Shown: piece after piece, positions 40,001-55,100 of the stretch
Layout of the letters: the number at the start of each line of letters is the position of its first letter
Position numbering within the stretch: the stretch's first letter is position 1
Origin: Chaunax sp. Z400
Lineage: Eukaryota > Chordata > Actinopteri > Lophiiformes > Chaunacidae
Length of the DNA stretch: 64,000 nt
Assembly: GCA_037577475.1 (NCBI GenBank)
Contig: CM075186.1
Span: forward strand, 3,967,501-4,031,500
Direction of reading: 5' to 3'
The notes under the pieces: generated by a model
What the model saw: the letters and a program-made list of their open reading frames with translations, nothing else
Databases searched by the model: none
Told to the model about the DNA's origin: nothing
Translations under genes and position numbers: made by a program

Positions 40001-43000
40001 GAACACACACTCTTCATGTTTTCAGGGCTAGCTTTTGTGTCACTGGCCTGTGGTTGACACAAAGATGGGTTCTTTGTGTCAACACTGCATGGTTGAATGA
40101 CACTGCAGTCCAGGCCTGACTGTGATATACGGGCAGCCAAGTGGAATTATTCAGGAAATTCCATCCATACACCCAAAAGTTTCCTCTTAGTAAATCAGAT
40201 GATATCATATTTATTATCATGATCGTCAGTATGTCCGTCTGTGTTTATCACATTTGATCCTAACCAGACTTTACACATATATTAAACTAGTTGTGTCTCT
40301 TGACATTTTCAATTTTCAACTAATTCTATTTCCTGAGTTTTTCCATGGCGAGATGATTTTAAGGATGACAGAATATCCATTACTCCAGGCTCATTAAAGT
40401 AATGGAGGTCACATACTGTGTATATATAAACAGTGTTACTCATCATGTCACTCCAGGATGTCTTCAGTGTAAATGTCTGTTCTCTGCTACCATATGTTTG
40501 TTCAACAGATGCCTTTACATAAACCAAACAGCCACAGGAAATGGGCCTCAGTTCATTGCTAACGATCGCTAGCTGTCGTTTAGGCTCTGTACTACTGTTA
40601 CATGAGATGCCCTGTATTAGTGATGCCAGATACCTATTTACAGTATGTTCATTTGTTGTAACTAGAGGATCCAAATATAAACAAACACCTCTTGAATTAG
40701 AACAGGAAACATTCTAATGTCCTCAGAGTCAGAGTTAGCAACTGAAAAGTGACAGTCAATGTGAGCAGAGCAGAGGAAAAGGCTGTAAATGAACAGTATT
40801 GGTTACAGTGTGTCTGGTTAGAAACGCTGCAGCTTCTCAAGGCCGAGAAAAGTCACCACTGTTGTTTCCCCACCTGCGTGAAAAGTGAACAGGGTTGAAC
40901 AGTAACAACTCCAGCTGCATGTAAGAGGACTGTCAAAAACATCCAGAGTTCATTGCAGTAATCTTTAACCAAACCGAGCTGAACTAAACCTGACAGCTTA
41001 GACAGAGGGCTCATGTTCCCTCCAACGTTGACCCCAGTCAGGTTCTCCTCTCCATGTTGACAATTCCAGATGATCCCTTGCCGACTCCTCCCGTTGCCTA
41101 ACCTTCCCCTCCCACCCGATAACAACGGGGTTGGTCTGCTCGCCGACCTTTGACCTGCAGGAAGCAGTAAAGCCGTTATCGGCCTGCCACGTGGGACTTG
41201 TTTGTTTTTGAAAGCGCATTTTCCAAAAAGGCTCACAAGCTCCAGGTATCAGCGGGCTGTCGGTGTATGTCCCAAAGCTTTATTAGAGGAAGACGAACCA
41301 ATGAGCTCAGGCCAGCGACAGCCACAGAAAACACAAGCAGTGTGTCCCGACAGAGGTGTCGTCGTTTTCTGTATTTACTGTGGATATGTAACACATAGTG
41401 ACACGTCTATGGAGATGAACCAGTTTAGTGGCACATTGCTTTGTTTAGTAATTAAGGACTTGATGCAAAAAGTCAGGTGAAGTTTCTTAGTCCACCAAAC
41501 ATTTTTGGAGCTTCACAGCGTTGCAGCATTCTTCATAACAACTGAGAATGAGGTCATCAGAAACATGAAATGACTCCATGCAGCTGGTATGTCATGATCC
41601 ATGTCTCCATAGGCCCTGACATCTGAAATTAATTTGGACAAAAAAATGTTGTTTACATTCCTTTTTTTTTTAAAAATCCTCACTGTATCCTCTGAGCTAA
41701 AAGTGCTGACATGCATCCTGTGTTACTGGGGTGTACAGATGTTTGACAGTCCCTCCACTGAAGGACGAGGCATAGAGGCTTATGTTTCATGCATGTGCAA
41801 CTGATTTGGGGCAATATAGTGATAGAGCACTGACGACTGATGAACATTTGACCCAAAACTAACTTTAATATCCTCTAAACTAGGGCTGTGCAATATATCA
41901 CCTCATCTTTTACATTTGCAGATTACATGTAAATAAACAGTATCCGAACATTAATCACATACTGCATATATCTGATGAAAGACTGCATTTTTTTCATATT
42001 ACAATATATGTTTCAGAAATAAAGACCATGGAGATGATTGTCATTTGTTTCCAATATTGTGCAGCCCTACTCTAAGTGTAAGTTGGTCATTGAATTCAGA
42101 CTGAGTTGGCAGCTTTGTTCATTCCAGAGTTGTTGTTCAACCAAGGCCTGGCTAAATGGCTGTCATTGAAAAGAGATAAAATTATCCCTGTGGGTCAGGA
42201 ATAATTACATGATAAAGCCTTTTTGATGCACATTCTTCAGTCATGAGGTTGGAGGCTCGGAGAAAACGTTGCTCCGTTGAGTTGACAGTGAATTAACCTC
42301 ATCCTGAAGTCTTGGGATGGATGGAAGGATGGAAGGATGGATGATGCTCCTCCTCTTGGCATCTTTTTAGTCGGCCAGATCAGCATTATGTCCTGCTGGG
42401 ATCGGATTATGACTTTAATTCTCTGCCTCCGTCGCCGGTCACCATAGCAACCACATCCTTCATGTCACACAGAGTCCAGACTGTACAGACCATAAAGACA
42501 TATTGGTGCAATATTATTGACTCCCTGCAGACGCTGTGGGGTGAATCTGTGGTTGATTTGTGTTGGACTGACGCAGAGCGCTCGTTGCTTTGTGGTTTGT
42601 CTTTGGTGGTGGGTGAAAGTAGACGCTGCTCACAGTCTCTTTGTCTGCTGAAGTAGGTGGTCCTGTCTGGCTGAATGGGCAGAGCGTGAAACCACTTCTA
42701 GCAGCGCTTTTGATACTAGATATATATACAGTCTCATTGAACTGCAAGGCGATTTCAAAAGCATCCACCAAAGCTGCAGAGGCTCTTTGTCATGCATTTA
42801 TCCTGCACTGCTACGGCACACAGATTTATTTTGAATTACGCGTAGTTGAACGTACGATTTATTCCTTTTATAAATGGTTAAAATTTTTTGATGGGCAGCC
42901 ATGTTTGAGACCCAGCTATCACTCCAGCAGTATATACAGTCGGAGTCCCTTCCATCTCTCTGGTTTTAAACCTCTTCTGTGTCCCTCTGATTCTCAGCTC

Positions 43001-46000
43001 CATGACCTCTCTGTTGCAGCGTCAGATGGTCTTTTGAGTGTTTGCCTTTCTCACCAGAGCTCTTTTGTATTTTCAAATACATCCACGAACCAAAGGGCGG
43101 ATCTGCAAGGGCTGGACTGACAGGAAGATTAACACAAATGACAGCAAAGAGGCTTTAAATGCAATCAAGTACCTGTTTCCGAATGCTAAAACCGACCTGA
43201 CCAGTTTTTGATTGTCTTGATGCATCAAACTGAAACTGTAAAGTCTAGTTCCCTTCTGCAACGTGACGTCCTGTTAAACGTGTTTATTCTTCTGAAGTAT
43301 CCTACAGTGAGTGAAAGGTTAGGCAGGAAGTAGATGAAGGTTGATGAAGGCTGGTCAGATGGAACAATCAGATACACCAGCAATGCTTCAGTATTATTAC
43401 AACCACAAGGATGCATGCAGACGTTGGCCTGCAGCGTGTGGCAACGATCCAAGTGTGTTACAAAGACACACACACACACTTTCTAATTACCTCCTCTTTC
43501 TTCGCCACACACTATTTCTCTCCGTCCTCCAAACAGGCGTAATTGTCTCCTCTATGAAGGACAGCGAGACGTTAGCGTTGAGCGTGGCAGCGCAGGTGAC
43601 ATCATCCCAAACTGCCGCACTGCCGCCGCTCTCAGCAAATCTCCTCGTAAAAGATACGTTCTGTTTGCTCTCCAGACTGCAGCGACCACTGGGAGTGGAG
43701 CTTTTTTTTGTGTGCGTGGCTCATAGACTTTTAGCCGCGTGTGCATGAACAAAAGGTCACTCTGGATCTTATTTTGTCTGCAGCGCTGCTCCCCCTCTCC
43801 AAACACACGGAGTGCTGCACAAACCTAAAGCACAGAGAAAGACGCACACATTCATTAAATGTACCTCTTGTCGTAGTATTTTCAAAATTCATATTCATAG
43901 GAATAAGTGCATTCACTCCACCGTGATCTGAGGGAATACTCGATTCTGATTGGCTTGCAGGGTGTCCATTCATTCTTAGGAAGTAGTTCCAGTGAGCTGA
44001 CATACTGTAGTGTCAAACCCTTTCTAAATTGAGTAACCATAGCAACAGAGATGCAGTTTAAGCCTGTCGTCTGTCAGTGCCTCATCCTCACAACAGTATG
44101 GGGACTGCAGCACACCTACTGTAAAGAAGTACACCGCCCCTCTGATCTTATGACATCAGCGATCACCTGACCTCAGATTCTATTGGCTATTTGCTGTGGA
44201 CAGCAGCACACATGGCCCCGTTTGTATGGCTTGTTCTTGAAAATCTTTATTGATTTAAAGATAGTGACATGGCTGACATAGTCTTAAACATACTATCAAA
44301 TTATAATGACTGTTTCCTGTTTACCTTTCAGGTTAGCTCTATTGGATTAGGAAGGAAAAAGGTTCCCATTAAGAGTGTTGATTATATGGTAATGATTGTT
44401 CTAGTTGGGAGTCAAACTCTCTGCTTTTACCACAGAAGTGAAAAAGTTTAGATTTTTAACATCAAAACACGTGAAAATATAAATGAACGGTCTTAATGTC
44501 CATGTTAGACGACATACATTACATATTCACTGAAACAGCTTTTTAATGCAAGTGCAATAAAAAGCCTATAGAATGCATGGCATAGAGATCACATGACGGG
44601 CTTGATAGAAGAAGAGTTTAATGAATCACAGCTTTAAATAGCCTGGTATGCAACAAGTGTATTCAGTTGTGTCTCTCCATCTGCAGCAACGTTTCAATGT
44701 GTTTACTTAGATCTGTTTTTGCTGACAGCTGAACATGAGCTCTAACATTATATATTATATTTACTCTCACACCTCTGCTGTCTATGCGTCTCCCACAATG
44801 TCTTACTGATGGCAGTGAGAAGAAGAAGGACTTTTAATGGGTGTGAGAGGGATTGTTGGGCTGGTAGCAGGTTTGGGCGTCCTCCACTGTTCATAGCTGA
44901 ACGGAAACATTTTGAAATAAAGCATCTGGAACTGCTGGTGTCCGTAGAAAGATCTGAACCCCAAGCTGTCGTCATGTTTCTGTTGTTTTGCATCTGTGAC
45001 ACCATAACCCTCGTACCTGACCCTCACCTGAACCTTGACCTTAGCTCCTCCCCCCCCAACACTCAAAGTCCATAGAGCCTAAAATAGACAAGTCACCACA
45101 ACTGGTTTTCTTATGGCTCCTCTATTGACACACAGAGATGCTCATTTTACTGTGCATTTTACAAATTACACCACTTTTGCTTCAGTCATTAATGATGATG
45201 ATTAATAATTCAGCCGTATACATTTATATTTCACAGAAGAAATCTATTTACTTTCAACTAAATAGGCACAGCAGCCTGAAAACAAATAAACAAACAAAAA
45301 AAACAAGCAGCAGAAGTAAACAAAAGAATGGTTAACATTTTTAGGTGGTGTCTTCAGTCTGTTATCCCAGTCAGCGACCCTTCTGTGAAGTTATTTACGG
45401 ACACGTCACGACCTCCAGGCAGGTCATTACCTCTCCTCCCTCTCCTCCCTCGCCTCCATCCAGCCGTGTAAATCCTGCAGCCTGGCGTTTGGCGTCCGCG
45501 CCGGGATCCAGTATCACACAGGAGGACACAATGGCTGCACTGTACTCCCCTCACAGCATTGTTCTCCCCCTGAACTTAGGGGGCACAATGAGGCCCTTAT
45601 CCCCACCGGACCAGGAGACCGGCAGGCAGGCTGTCAGGTGCTTTTCTTCCTGACTTGTTTTTGAGCCGAACACATGAGTAGATTTTCTTCCAAACCACAC
45701 GTGATGCTTTCTACATGCTAGTTGCTAATACTTAAAAAAGGAGAGTAATCCTCAACATTTGCTCCTACCAGTAAATGGATTGCATTGTATTATTCAGATC
45801 CTTCCTTTACTCCTGGATGTGATGGTACATTTGTGGTAATTGAGGTTTATGATTGAGGATCATTTACATTAGAGAGTTCAGTGAAGGTAATAAGCTTTAA
45901 AAAAAAAAGAACATCCTGGAAGAAATGTGTTGAATCAGTACATCAAAGGTTTCAGTCCCTTCAGACCATCATCATCATCTGTAACCAGCTCATGAGGGAC

Positions 46001-46487
46001 TGGAACATTGGTTTGATGTACTATATGAACAAAATGATGACTAATGTATGTTAATATTAATAAAAAAATAAAAAAATCTAATTGAAGCAATGATCTACGT
46101 TCCTTTTTAAACAGAAAATCATGTCAGATAAAAATGATGCGATGTTATTTATACAATACAACTTAAATTTGACAAATTAATTTGATTGATAAATCATTCA
46201 GTATAATAGTGTAGTTATATATAATTATAATTGTTATGATTGTAATGGTTGCCATGTTTGCTTTTACCTGCATTAAGTCATTTTCAAGCTGTTTGTCTCA
46301 AAAGGGATTTTTCTTAAATTTGATCCTTCTGTTGGAAAAGCAGGATTAATTGTTGATTTTGGACAATTGTATAACATCCAGGCTGCCATTTTAAAAAAAA
46401 GTGTCTTTGACTCTGTTGTCCTTGAACGCAGCGTCTATGTTTGTTACATCTTTGTCACAAAATCAAACACTCAGCAAACAGACAATG

Positions 46488-46562
<75 letters not shown>

Positions 46563-49150
46563 TCTCATTAAACTAGTTAATCCCTACCAGATTTCATTAG
46601 GCCAACATTCAGAGCAGCATTTCAGACAGACACACATACAATAAAGCTGCACACATGAACCCAGCTGGCAGGTTTTATGGGACACAGTATTGGATCAGAG
46701 TAGGATGTTGACCCTGAACTCTTGTTGCACAAAAACCGCACATTCACAGCAGTCATGACACGAAGCAGTGAGACCAGTTTATTCCTGTCCTCTGGGATCT
46801 GAGGGAGGTTTGGTTAAATGCTAATGCTAATATATTCATATGTGAATAAAGTCTGTCTCCAACTTGTCAAGCAGCGTGGTTGGAGTGTGATTCACAGGTT
46901 AATTACCCACAGACGTCGTCGTGTCTGTCAGCAGACACAGTAGCTGCTCGTCCTCCTTAATGAGGAAGAGACACTCCCTCTCTTCATACTTCAAACATTC
47001 CATAAAAGACTATAAAAAGTAAATGTGTCATCAGAAGCTCTCTCTTCTGTGTAGATAATAAGAGATGATGTGGTTTTAGTGCACTTTTATTTCTGTACTT
47101 GTTTTTTCTTGTGCATAAAATCAACAGAGGCCTAACAAATAGGGATTATTTCCCCCAATCTGTGCCCTATAATAAAGGAGATCTACTGATGCAGTGTGAT
47201 CAGATATTTAAATTTACTTAAATGTTGATTATCTGCTGTTTATACGGGTTGTTAATGATAATGCAGTAAATATCAATAAGAATGGAACAAATATATTGAT
47301 TGGCTTTATTTTAGATGACTAAATAATTCACCTGTAATTCAATACTGCAACACTCAGGATGAGTTCAAATGGCCTTATTGATCTGAGAGTTTAATGCAAT
47401 CCCAAAAGATGAATCACAACTATTGTGGTTTTTTTATTGTTTCTTTACTTCATTGACTCGCTGTAGTAAAGACATTTTTTATATGTTTTCATAAGATTTT
47501 ATTAATATCTTATTTGTGTACTTATTTCTCAGGGCTTACCTCGCTTACAATGAGGAGGCAGTACCTCCTCATTGTGTACCTCCTCCTTGTGTACCTCAGC
47601 ATGCTCTCACCTCTCTGTTCATTTTTATTTGTTGTAGGATTCGTCCTCAGCTGGCCAGAGAGAAGATAGAGGGATGTCACATCTGTACGTACGTGATGCC
47701 CGGGGAGCCTCAGGTGATCCTGGGCAAAGACAAGTCCTTCACCTACGACTACATGTTTGACATGGACTCCCAGCAGGAGGCCATCTACACCACCTGCACC
47801 GAGAAGCTGATCGAGGGCTGCTTCGAGGGCTACAACGCCACCATCTTTGCATACGGACAGGCGAGTCTTTTGTCCTCGTTGTCACAGCTGCAGTGCTGAC
47901 GGTGCTTTTAAAAGTCAGGTGCATGTTGGGAAATTAACAAGAGAGAGATGGGGATGTTTTAGGGGTGGAGACCAGAGGAGACTTCCGTTGACTTCCATTT
48001 TTTTAAGGCATAGTTAAATATTTTGGGGAAATGCGCTTATTTACTTTCTTGTTTAAAATTCAAAGATTAATGCTACTTTCAGTGCATTAATATGAAGCTA
48101 CAGACAGACATTAGCTTAGCCTAATTTAGGGTTAGCTTATCTTAAAAAAAAAACAGGGTGGGTTTTTCTAATGGAGAATACATATGAATATACAGATATG
48201 GAGTTTATTCTAATATTTTCAGGTACTATAAAAGTCTATTGTCTTCTAATACAAGGAATCCCCCTCCTTTTTCTACCACTTCTACCATAGTCATGTTATT
48301 TATGTGTAATCTATTATTTCAAACTGTTAATCTGTATAGTTAATCTACATTGTAGAAGATGAACAGGCATAAAAAAGATAAAGATAAACTGAGCTCTTTC
48401 TCGTCGATTAGCCAAGAAAAATGAGAATCTGGTTTTCCTTGTGTATCAAGCAGCAAAAAGGTTGTAACATGATATGTTTTATAATTTCTTACCTGACATG
48501 TGTGTCCTGCAAAGTGACCATTGCACATGGATGCATTGCGATGTTTAAACAGTATGTGCAGTCTTAAATATGAGAGTAGTGTTGAAGTGTATTTGCCACA
48601 ACTATTACTTCTGATTCCAATATTATCACAATATGGCAATATGTCAGTTTTATATATTTTACTTTTATCTCTGTGGAATTTACCGTCTATGCAACAACTT
48701 CAATTCCCCCATTTGGAGAAGTAAAAAAAAACAAAAAAAAACTAGGGCAATAAAAGAGAAGAGGCCTGAGGAGGAGCAGCAGGGGCTGCAGTGTTCTTCA
48801 TCTTTCAGCATGGATAAAGCTGCAATGACTGAAGACAAAGCAGTGGACCAGTCAATCCCAACCACTGGTACATCAGGGGTATTTCTGCAGTCATCAGAGT
48901 GGCTCTGCTACTACTAAGGGGAAACAAGTTGAATATCATCACCTTGGGCTTTGGAAAAATCTTATCAATGTCCAGACTCTGCTCTGCTTTTCCTCCCCTT
49001 ACTTCCCGTTTTCTTCCACTTGCATGGAAATAACATGCAAGTCCTGGCCTCCTCGCGCCCCTCCTCCCTTTACCTCCTCTACTGCTGAGGTTGCTGTGGT
49101 GACGGAGCTCCCGCTGCATGGCACTCATGCTATTCAGAGTGAAGTCAAGT

Positions 49151-49198
<48 letters not shown>

Positions 49199-52100
49199 TT
49201 TTAGACAGCTATACATCTTTAATGTGTGTTCATATCAACCCGTATCTGCCTGGTAACGGCTGCTGTCACTGCTGGCCTACTTCTTAAAACAGATTCACAC
49301 AGATCGCAGTAGGTTTGGCCTGGATCAGACCCGTTTGCCTCGGTGGCTTTAAAGGGACTCATCTAGATTTAGAGCGACCCACTCGGCAGCATCACAAGAA
49401 CTCTGCCCGTTTGGGATGTAGATATAAACAGACTGTGAGGAGGTAACTTTGTCTTATCTAAAGGAATTTGGTGTGTATCATTTTAAGCAAAAAACTAAGG
49501 GAGGCACCATCTGGAAAATTCTGTTGTTTTTTGTTGTTTTTTTTTGCAAAAGTATAATATGCTTAATGTTAGCAAGACTACACAATGTTCTAAAAGTACA
49601 GATAAATGGTCCCCAATAATTCTCCAGATGAGATGACATGCTTCTTAAAGAGACAGTAGTCCATTTTCTTCATGACTGGTTGCTCTCCACCCACATGTTT
49701 AGCCTGCAGGTAAATGCAATAAATCCACTTCTATCTGTAGGAGATGTCAAAAGGGGAAACAGGAAAACACGAGGCTCTACATGACAGAATGTAAAAAAAA
49801 TAATTATTTTTCTGTGTAGGCCTTTTCAGACTTGAACTACTCAGTACATGGCCAAAGGTATGTGGACATGTTTCTGTCCATATCAGTATGTCTGTAACAA
49901 AAATGACTTTTTTTTGGATGATATACTGTCCAACAAATAATTCCCGTAAACCTTATCAGTTAAGACCATCTGATGCTGCTGATATGATATATGATATAAA
50001 AACAGTAGCAGACTTCCCTGGAAATAGGAGAAATAAAACGTTTCTTTAAAATCCCATTTAAACCACACCAGGGGAGAAGATATTTACACGATTACCTCCT
50101 CAGAGGGAAATCTACTCCTCATCCTAAGACCACTCCGTATAAATAAGTCAAGCAGCCCATCATTGGGGGGGGAAACCTGGCATTTAAAAAATAGGTAACC
50201 TATTTAAATCTATGCATGAGGAGGGATTTGTAGGAGAGGGAGTAAACAACACATACAGCACCAGTCAAAAGTTTGGACACAGTTTCCCAGTCAAGTAAAT
50301 TCACATAAAACACCATATGCACTTTCACAGCCCTCTGTACGATAAGTCCATAATGTATGTGACTGGCTTCCATCTCAGGTTCGAAAAAATAATTAAAAAA
50401 ATTGTAAAATGTTTTATACAACTTTTTTCACATTTGCAGTATAAAGGAACTTTTTTTTCCATTACCGGCTGTTTTTTTGTTGTTGTCGTTTTATATGATA
50501 TTTTCTCCTCCATATCCAGACGGGTTCAGGGAAGACCTACACAATGGGGACAGGCTTCGATGTCAACATCCTCGACGAGGAGCTGGGCATCATCCCCCGA
50601 GCCGTTCACCACCTCTTCAAGGGCATCGAGCAGCGCCGAAACGCCGCCCAGGAGCAGGGACGGCCCGTACCGGAGTTTAAGATCAACGCCCAGTTCCTCG
50701 AGGTACACGCCCACTTTTAATGCAACACGTATTCTTATTTAACCTTTTATTCTAAGCTTAAACATTATTATAACATAGCAAAATCTTACATTTCTCTGAC
50801 CAGCATTAGAACAGGCTTCACAGAGATGTCGTGGGTCAGGATTATATTGTTGTCATTGGTCATTTAACGAGCTTTGACACCAGCGCTCCATCATTTGAAA
50901 ATATCTACACTGACAATTGAACTGCAGCAGCTGTCATCGGGGGGGATAGGAGGTGTCCTCAGTCTAGAGAGCAAGAGTTAACAGGAATGATGGGAGTAGA
51001 CAGTTGTGTCAGTCCGTCAGACTGACACAACTGTGTCAGTCTGATTTCTGAGAACATTTTTGTGTAATATTTTTATTTACTTTTATATGAAATGAAGTTA
51101 ATTAGAAAACTAAAAAAAACTAGATGGTAAGACACGACAGTAGAGCTAATTGCTGTTGTGCTAAGTCTGCAAATACAGCATTAGATCTGTGAAGATCAAC
51201 TTAAAATGATGAGTGGTGCATTAGCAATGCAGTTGTTTTAGCATATTTCGTTGCTATTATGTTTATTTCTGCACTATGCAGGAGTGTTTTTGCCTCTTTC
51301 CACTCACACAACAGGGTCAGAAGTTCTTTATATTATCTCTACAAAGTATAGATGGACTTTAAATTCAAATAAAATTTTACTTCCAGGTGACGGCCTTTTA
51401 TTTCCTTATATTTTCACTTTTTAAAAATTGGACATAAATACAATCAGAGATGGTTTTAAAGTCTAAAATGTTCTGAATTTGCGACCTTGAGATATTCTGT
51501 GAGTCGTGATGCTTTGATCTGATAGGCTGTGATGTATCTGGCTGTTAAACGGCTGAACTTTGTCTCCCTGCAGCTTTATAACGAGGAGGTTCTGGACCTG
51601 TTCGACTCCACAAGAGACATGAAGCAGAAATCTCACATCAAGATCCACGAAGACGCCACCGGGGGAATTTACACAGTGGGTGTGACCACACGGACTGTGT
51701 CCTCTGAGGCTGAGGTAAAATGTGTGTCTGTGTGTGTGTAACAGGCATTTTACTCCTTATAAATGCAGTAATTAATGCAGTAATATTCTAATGTTAGCAG
51801 ATCTACAGTCTTGACACTGATCCCCACCAGGAGGCCTTTACAGACACACTTTAATTCTTGCATCATTCATATATTATTCATTCCTACACTGTTGTTTGCT
51901 TTTACCAAATGCTGCAGAGTATCAGTTGTCGTATTGAAGTGAGTTGGACCAGCGTGTCGATATCTAAAGCTCTCTCTCTGCCTGTTCAGATGATCCAGTG
52001 CCTGAAGCTCGGGGCTCTGTCTCGCACCACGGCCAGCACTCAGATGAATGTGCAGAGCTCTCGATCCCACGCCATCTTCACAATCCACCTGTGCCAAGTT

Positions 52101-55100
52101 CGCGTCTGTGCCTCCGACAATGTTCGTACGGTCTCCGCATCGTTTGAAAATCACGAGGATGCTGCATGCATAGCACAGCGCTGTGTAGCTAACTAACCGT
52201 TGTATGTGTGTGTGTCATTGTTACTCAGCAAGAAGCTGAGACTGATAACAGAGTCACCAACGGAAACTCCGAGATGGACGAGTACGAGACGCTGACAGCC
52301 AAGTTTCACTTCGTCGACCTCGCCGGCTCCGAGAGACTGAAGAGGACTGGAGCAACGGGCGATCGACTCAAAGAGGGCATCTCCATCAACTGTGGACTGG
52401 TGAGCTTCTCCCTCCTCTACATCGCTCCAGCAGGGTTTTAAAAAGCACTGGATGACGAGAGGCCACTGCTATTCTAGAATACCGCTGCCATCTAGTGGAG
52501 ACTTTTATTAATGTCCATCCTGCACTCTGCAGCTGAAAGAGAGACAAACCTATGTAAACGTTTCATTTTACTAAATGTTTTCACATTTGTAGAGACTAAA
52601 TGGAAGCTCAGCTGCAGTCTAAGTGTTCTTTCTCCTGAATGAAGGACACGTTTTAAATCACCTGTAGGATTTCACAAGTCTGCACATTCAATAAATTTAG
52701 TGGTAAAGGCAGAATTAATTATGGAACGTTACAAATGGATCAATAGGAAAAAATGAAGTTGTGTTTAATAGTTGCTGTAAAAGAGGTGAAAACCACAGTA
52801 GATTCGTCACACAGAGAACCTTTAAGACTCATCAAAATCATTAAAAAGCCCTTATTTTAGATGAGCCATGGAATTAAATGAAAGTAGTGATGCACCATGA
52901 TAGATGTTTGTGCATATCTTATATTTTCCAACTCATTTTGACCGATTGTTGATAGACATGCACATATTTTCTCTTGTTGTGGGATTAGGATATTAATGAC
53001 CCCTCCTATCTTAATAACACACTAGCAGATGGAGGCATAAGATAAAATGAAAGCTATGCTACTTTGTCGGTGCTTTGCTTTTTTATATCGGCAACAAATT
53101 TAAAATTTCGTGCTGGTATTTCATTTTTAGTGACCGATACTGTTGACATGTTATTATTGTGCATCTTTAAATGAAACATCCATGAACCCTGTTTCGGAGA
53201 AACATTTTTGTTTCTTGTATTTTTTTGTTATTTGTACATCGAGGCATCACCTTGAAAATGTTTCTCCTCTTTTCTGCCGTCTCTGTCGCTGCAGCTCGCT
53301 CTGGGGAATGTAATCAGTGCTTTGGGAGACCGAGCCAAACGGGCCTCACATGTGCCTTACAGAGACTCCAAACTCACCAGACTCCTACAGGACTCACTGG
53401 GAGGAAACAGGTCGGTGCTCTGAACTGGTGTCACCTTTTTTTACTCAAAGCACCTTCTGTGTCCTGTCAGGTTACTTCTAGGTGGTCAAAGGTTTAAAAG
53501 GTTTTAAATCTGCAAACTGAGGCTCTAAATCTAAAACTGGAATTCAACCCCACAACTTGATATTTCTGTGTTAGATTCACAGTGATATTAATGCAGAATG
53601 AATGTAGTTTAAAATGTTTATTGGATTGTCTCATTCATCAAAAACGAAGCGATAAATACTCTTACAGCATTTCCTAGTGGAAAAAGGTGAGGGAATATAC
53701 AATATTTAACAAATATAGTATTCATTAATCCACTGGAAGAAAGCTGAAAGTCATCTGTAGTGTAATGAAATCACATTTATCTACATGTCCATCAGTCTTT
53801 GTCATTGATAAATATCCACCCCCCTCTCGTCATAGCCAAACAGTGATGATTGCGTGCATCAGCCCATCGGACCGCGACTTCATGGAGACGCTGAACACTT
53901 TAAAGTACGCCAACCGGGCCCGGAATATCAAGAACAAGGTGATGGTGAACCAGGACAAGGCGAGCCAGCAGATCAGCGCTCTGAGGACAGAGATTGCTCG
54001 ACTGCAGATGGAGCTGATGGAGTACAAGACGGTGAGGAGGGAGGAGGACAAACGGTGAAGGTATCATGTGGAATGGTATATATGAGTCTGTGTCCTGTGT
54101 ATTACCACCTCCTCCTCCTCCTCCTGACTGCAGGGTAAACGGTTGACCGGTGAGGATGGTGTGGAGAGTTTCAGTGACATGTTCCACGAGAACTCCATGC
54201 TGCAGACGGAGAACAGCAACCTGAGGGTGAGGGTGAAGGCCATGCAGGAGACCATCGACGCCCAGAGGGCGCGGCTCACCCAGCTGCTCAGTGACCAGGC
54301 CAATCAGGCCCTCGTCAGGGCAGGTGGGTCAGAACCTGCAGACTCATCAAGTCTTTTGTCTATTTGCAAATTAGTGTTCTGCCATTTTGTTAATTAGGGC
54401 CTAGTGCAGAAACCCTATTGTAGTTATTTAGTCATCTTTAGTCTCGATGACATGTGAAGTGCTCATTCTGCTCATTGCAAAGTCACAGGGAAGACATGAC
54501 ATCTTTATCAGCTCAAATCTCTTTGGTTCTTTTCCAGGTGAAGGAGCAACTGAAGAAATTGGAAACATGATTCAGAGTTACATCAAGGAGATTGAAGACC
54601 TCAGGTAAAAACTGTTTCTTTATACGTACTTGTTCTTTAGGGTATTGCAATAAAGTTTTTCTATAATATATACAATTTTTAATTTTTTTATTTATTCAGA
54701 AAGCATTATTTTTTATTAATAAACTATACGCATCCTTCTGATGGATGACAATTATTATTATTATTAATATTATTATTATTATTACTGCAAGAAATTTCTA
54801 AACATTTAATAGTTTTAATACTTTTTGTATTCTGGAGCAGGCTGACCATGTTTTTGCAATAATTCAAATTTTTTTTTTCTGGCTGTTTTTTTCTGTTCTG
54901 TTTGTTACTTCAAAATCAAGAGCAGTTTGTGTGCAGTCCCAACATCTCCTTTTTTTGTTGTTATTTTTTGGGCATTGTTGCCTTTAATGGGATAGGAAAG
55001 CTGAAGACATCCGACAGGAAATAGGGAGAGAGAGTTGGGGGGGTAGACATGTGGCAAAGGGCCGTGAGCGGAAATCGAACCCACCCACTGTTGTTGTTTT

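Larger units (their letters stand above)
31892..47637 (+). other. kif21a: kif21a intron 1 (15.7 kb)
   Basis: No exon of a known gene on either strand. It contains microsatellites, a hAT-like MITE (41881-42069) and fragments of dispersed repeats, listed separately. A long first intron after a tiny first exon is also the layout in mammals and is a likely site of enhancers, though none can be shown here. Confidence 0.8.
47861..50519 (+). other. kif21a: kif21a intron 2 (GC-AG)
   Basis: Begins gcgagt and ends catatccag. No gene inside. It holds the 48000-48130 repeat fragment, a CA repeat at 49152-49196 and transposon end fragments near 49842 and 50252. Confidence 0.85.

Noticed and set aside
39803..40140. 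Several 67-104-codon frames around the CA repeat
   Set aside because: All are made of repeated His-Thr or Cys-Val from the dinucleotide tract.
31892..47637. Hidden nested gene in the long kif21a intron
   Set aside because: Frames up to 159 codons were read on both strands; none shows a recognisable domain or a chain of splice-compatible exons.
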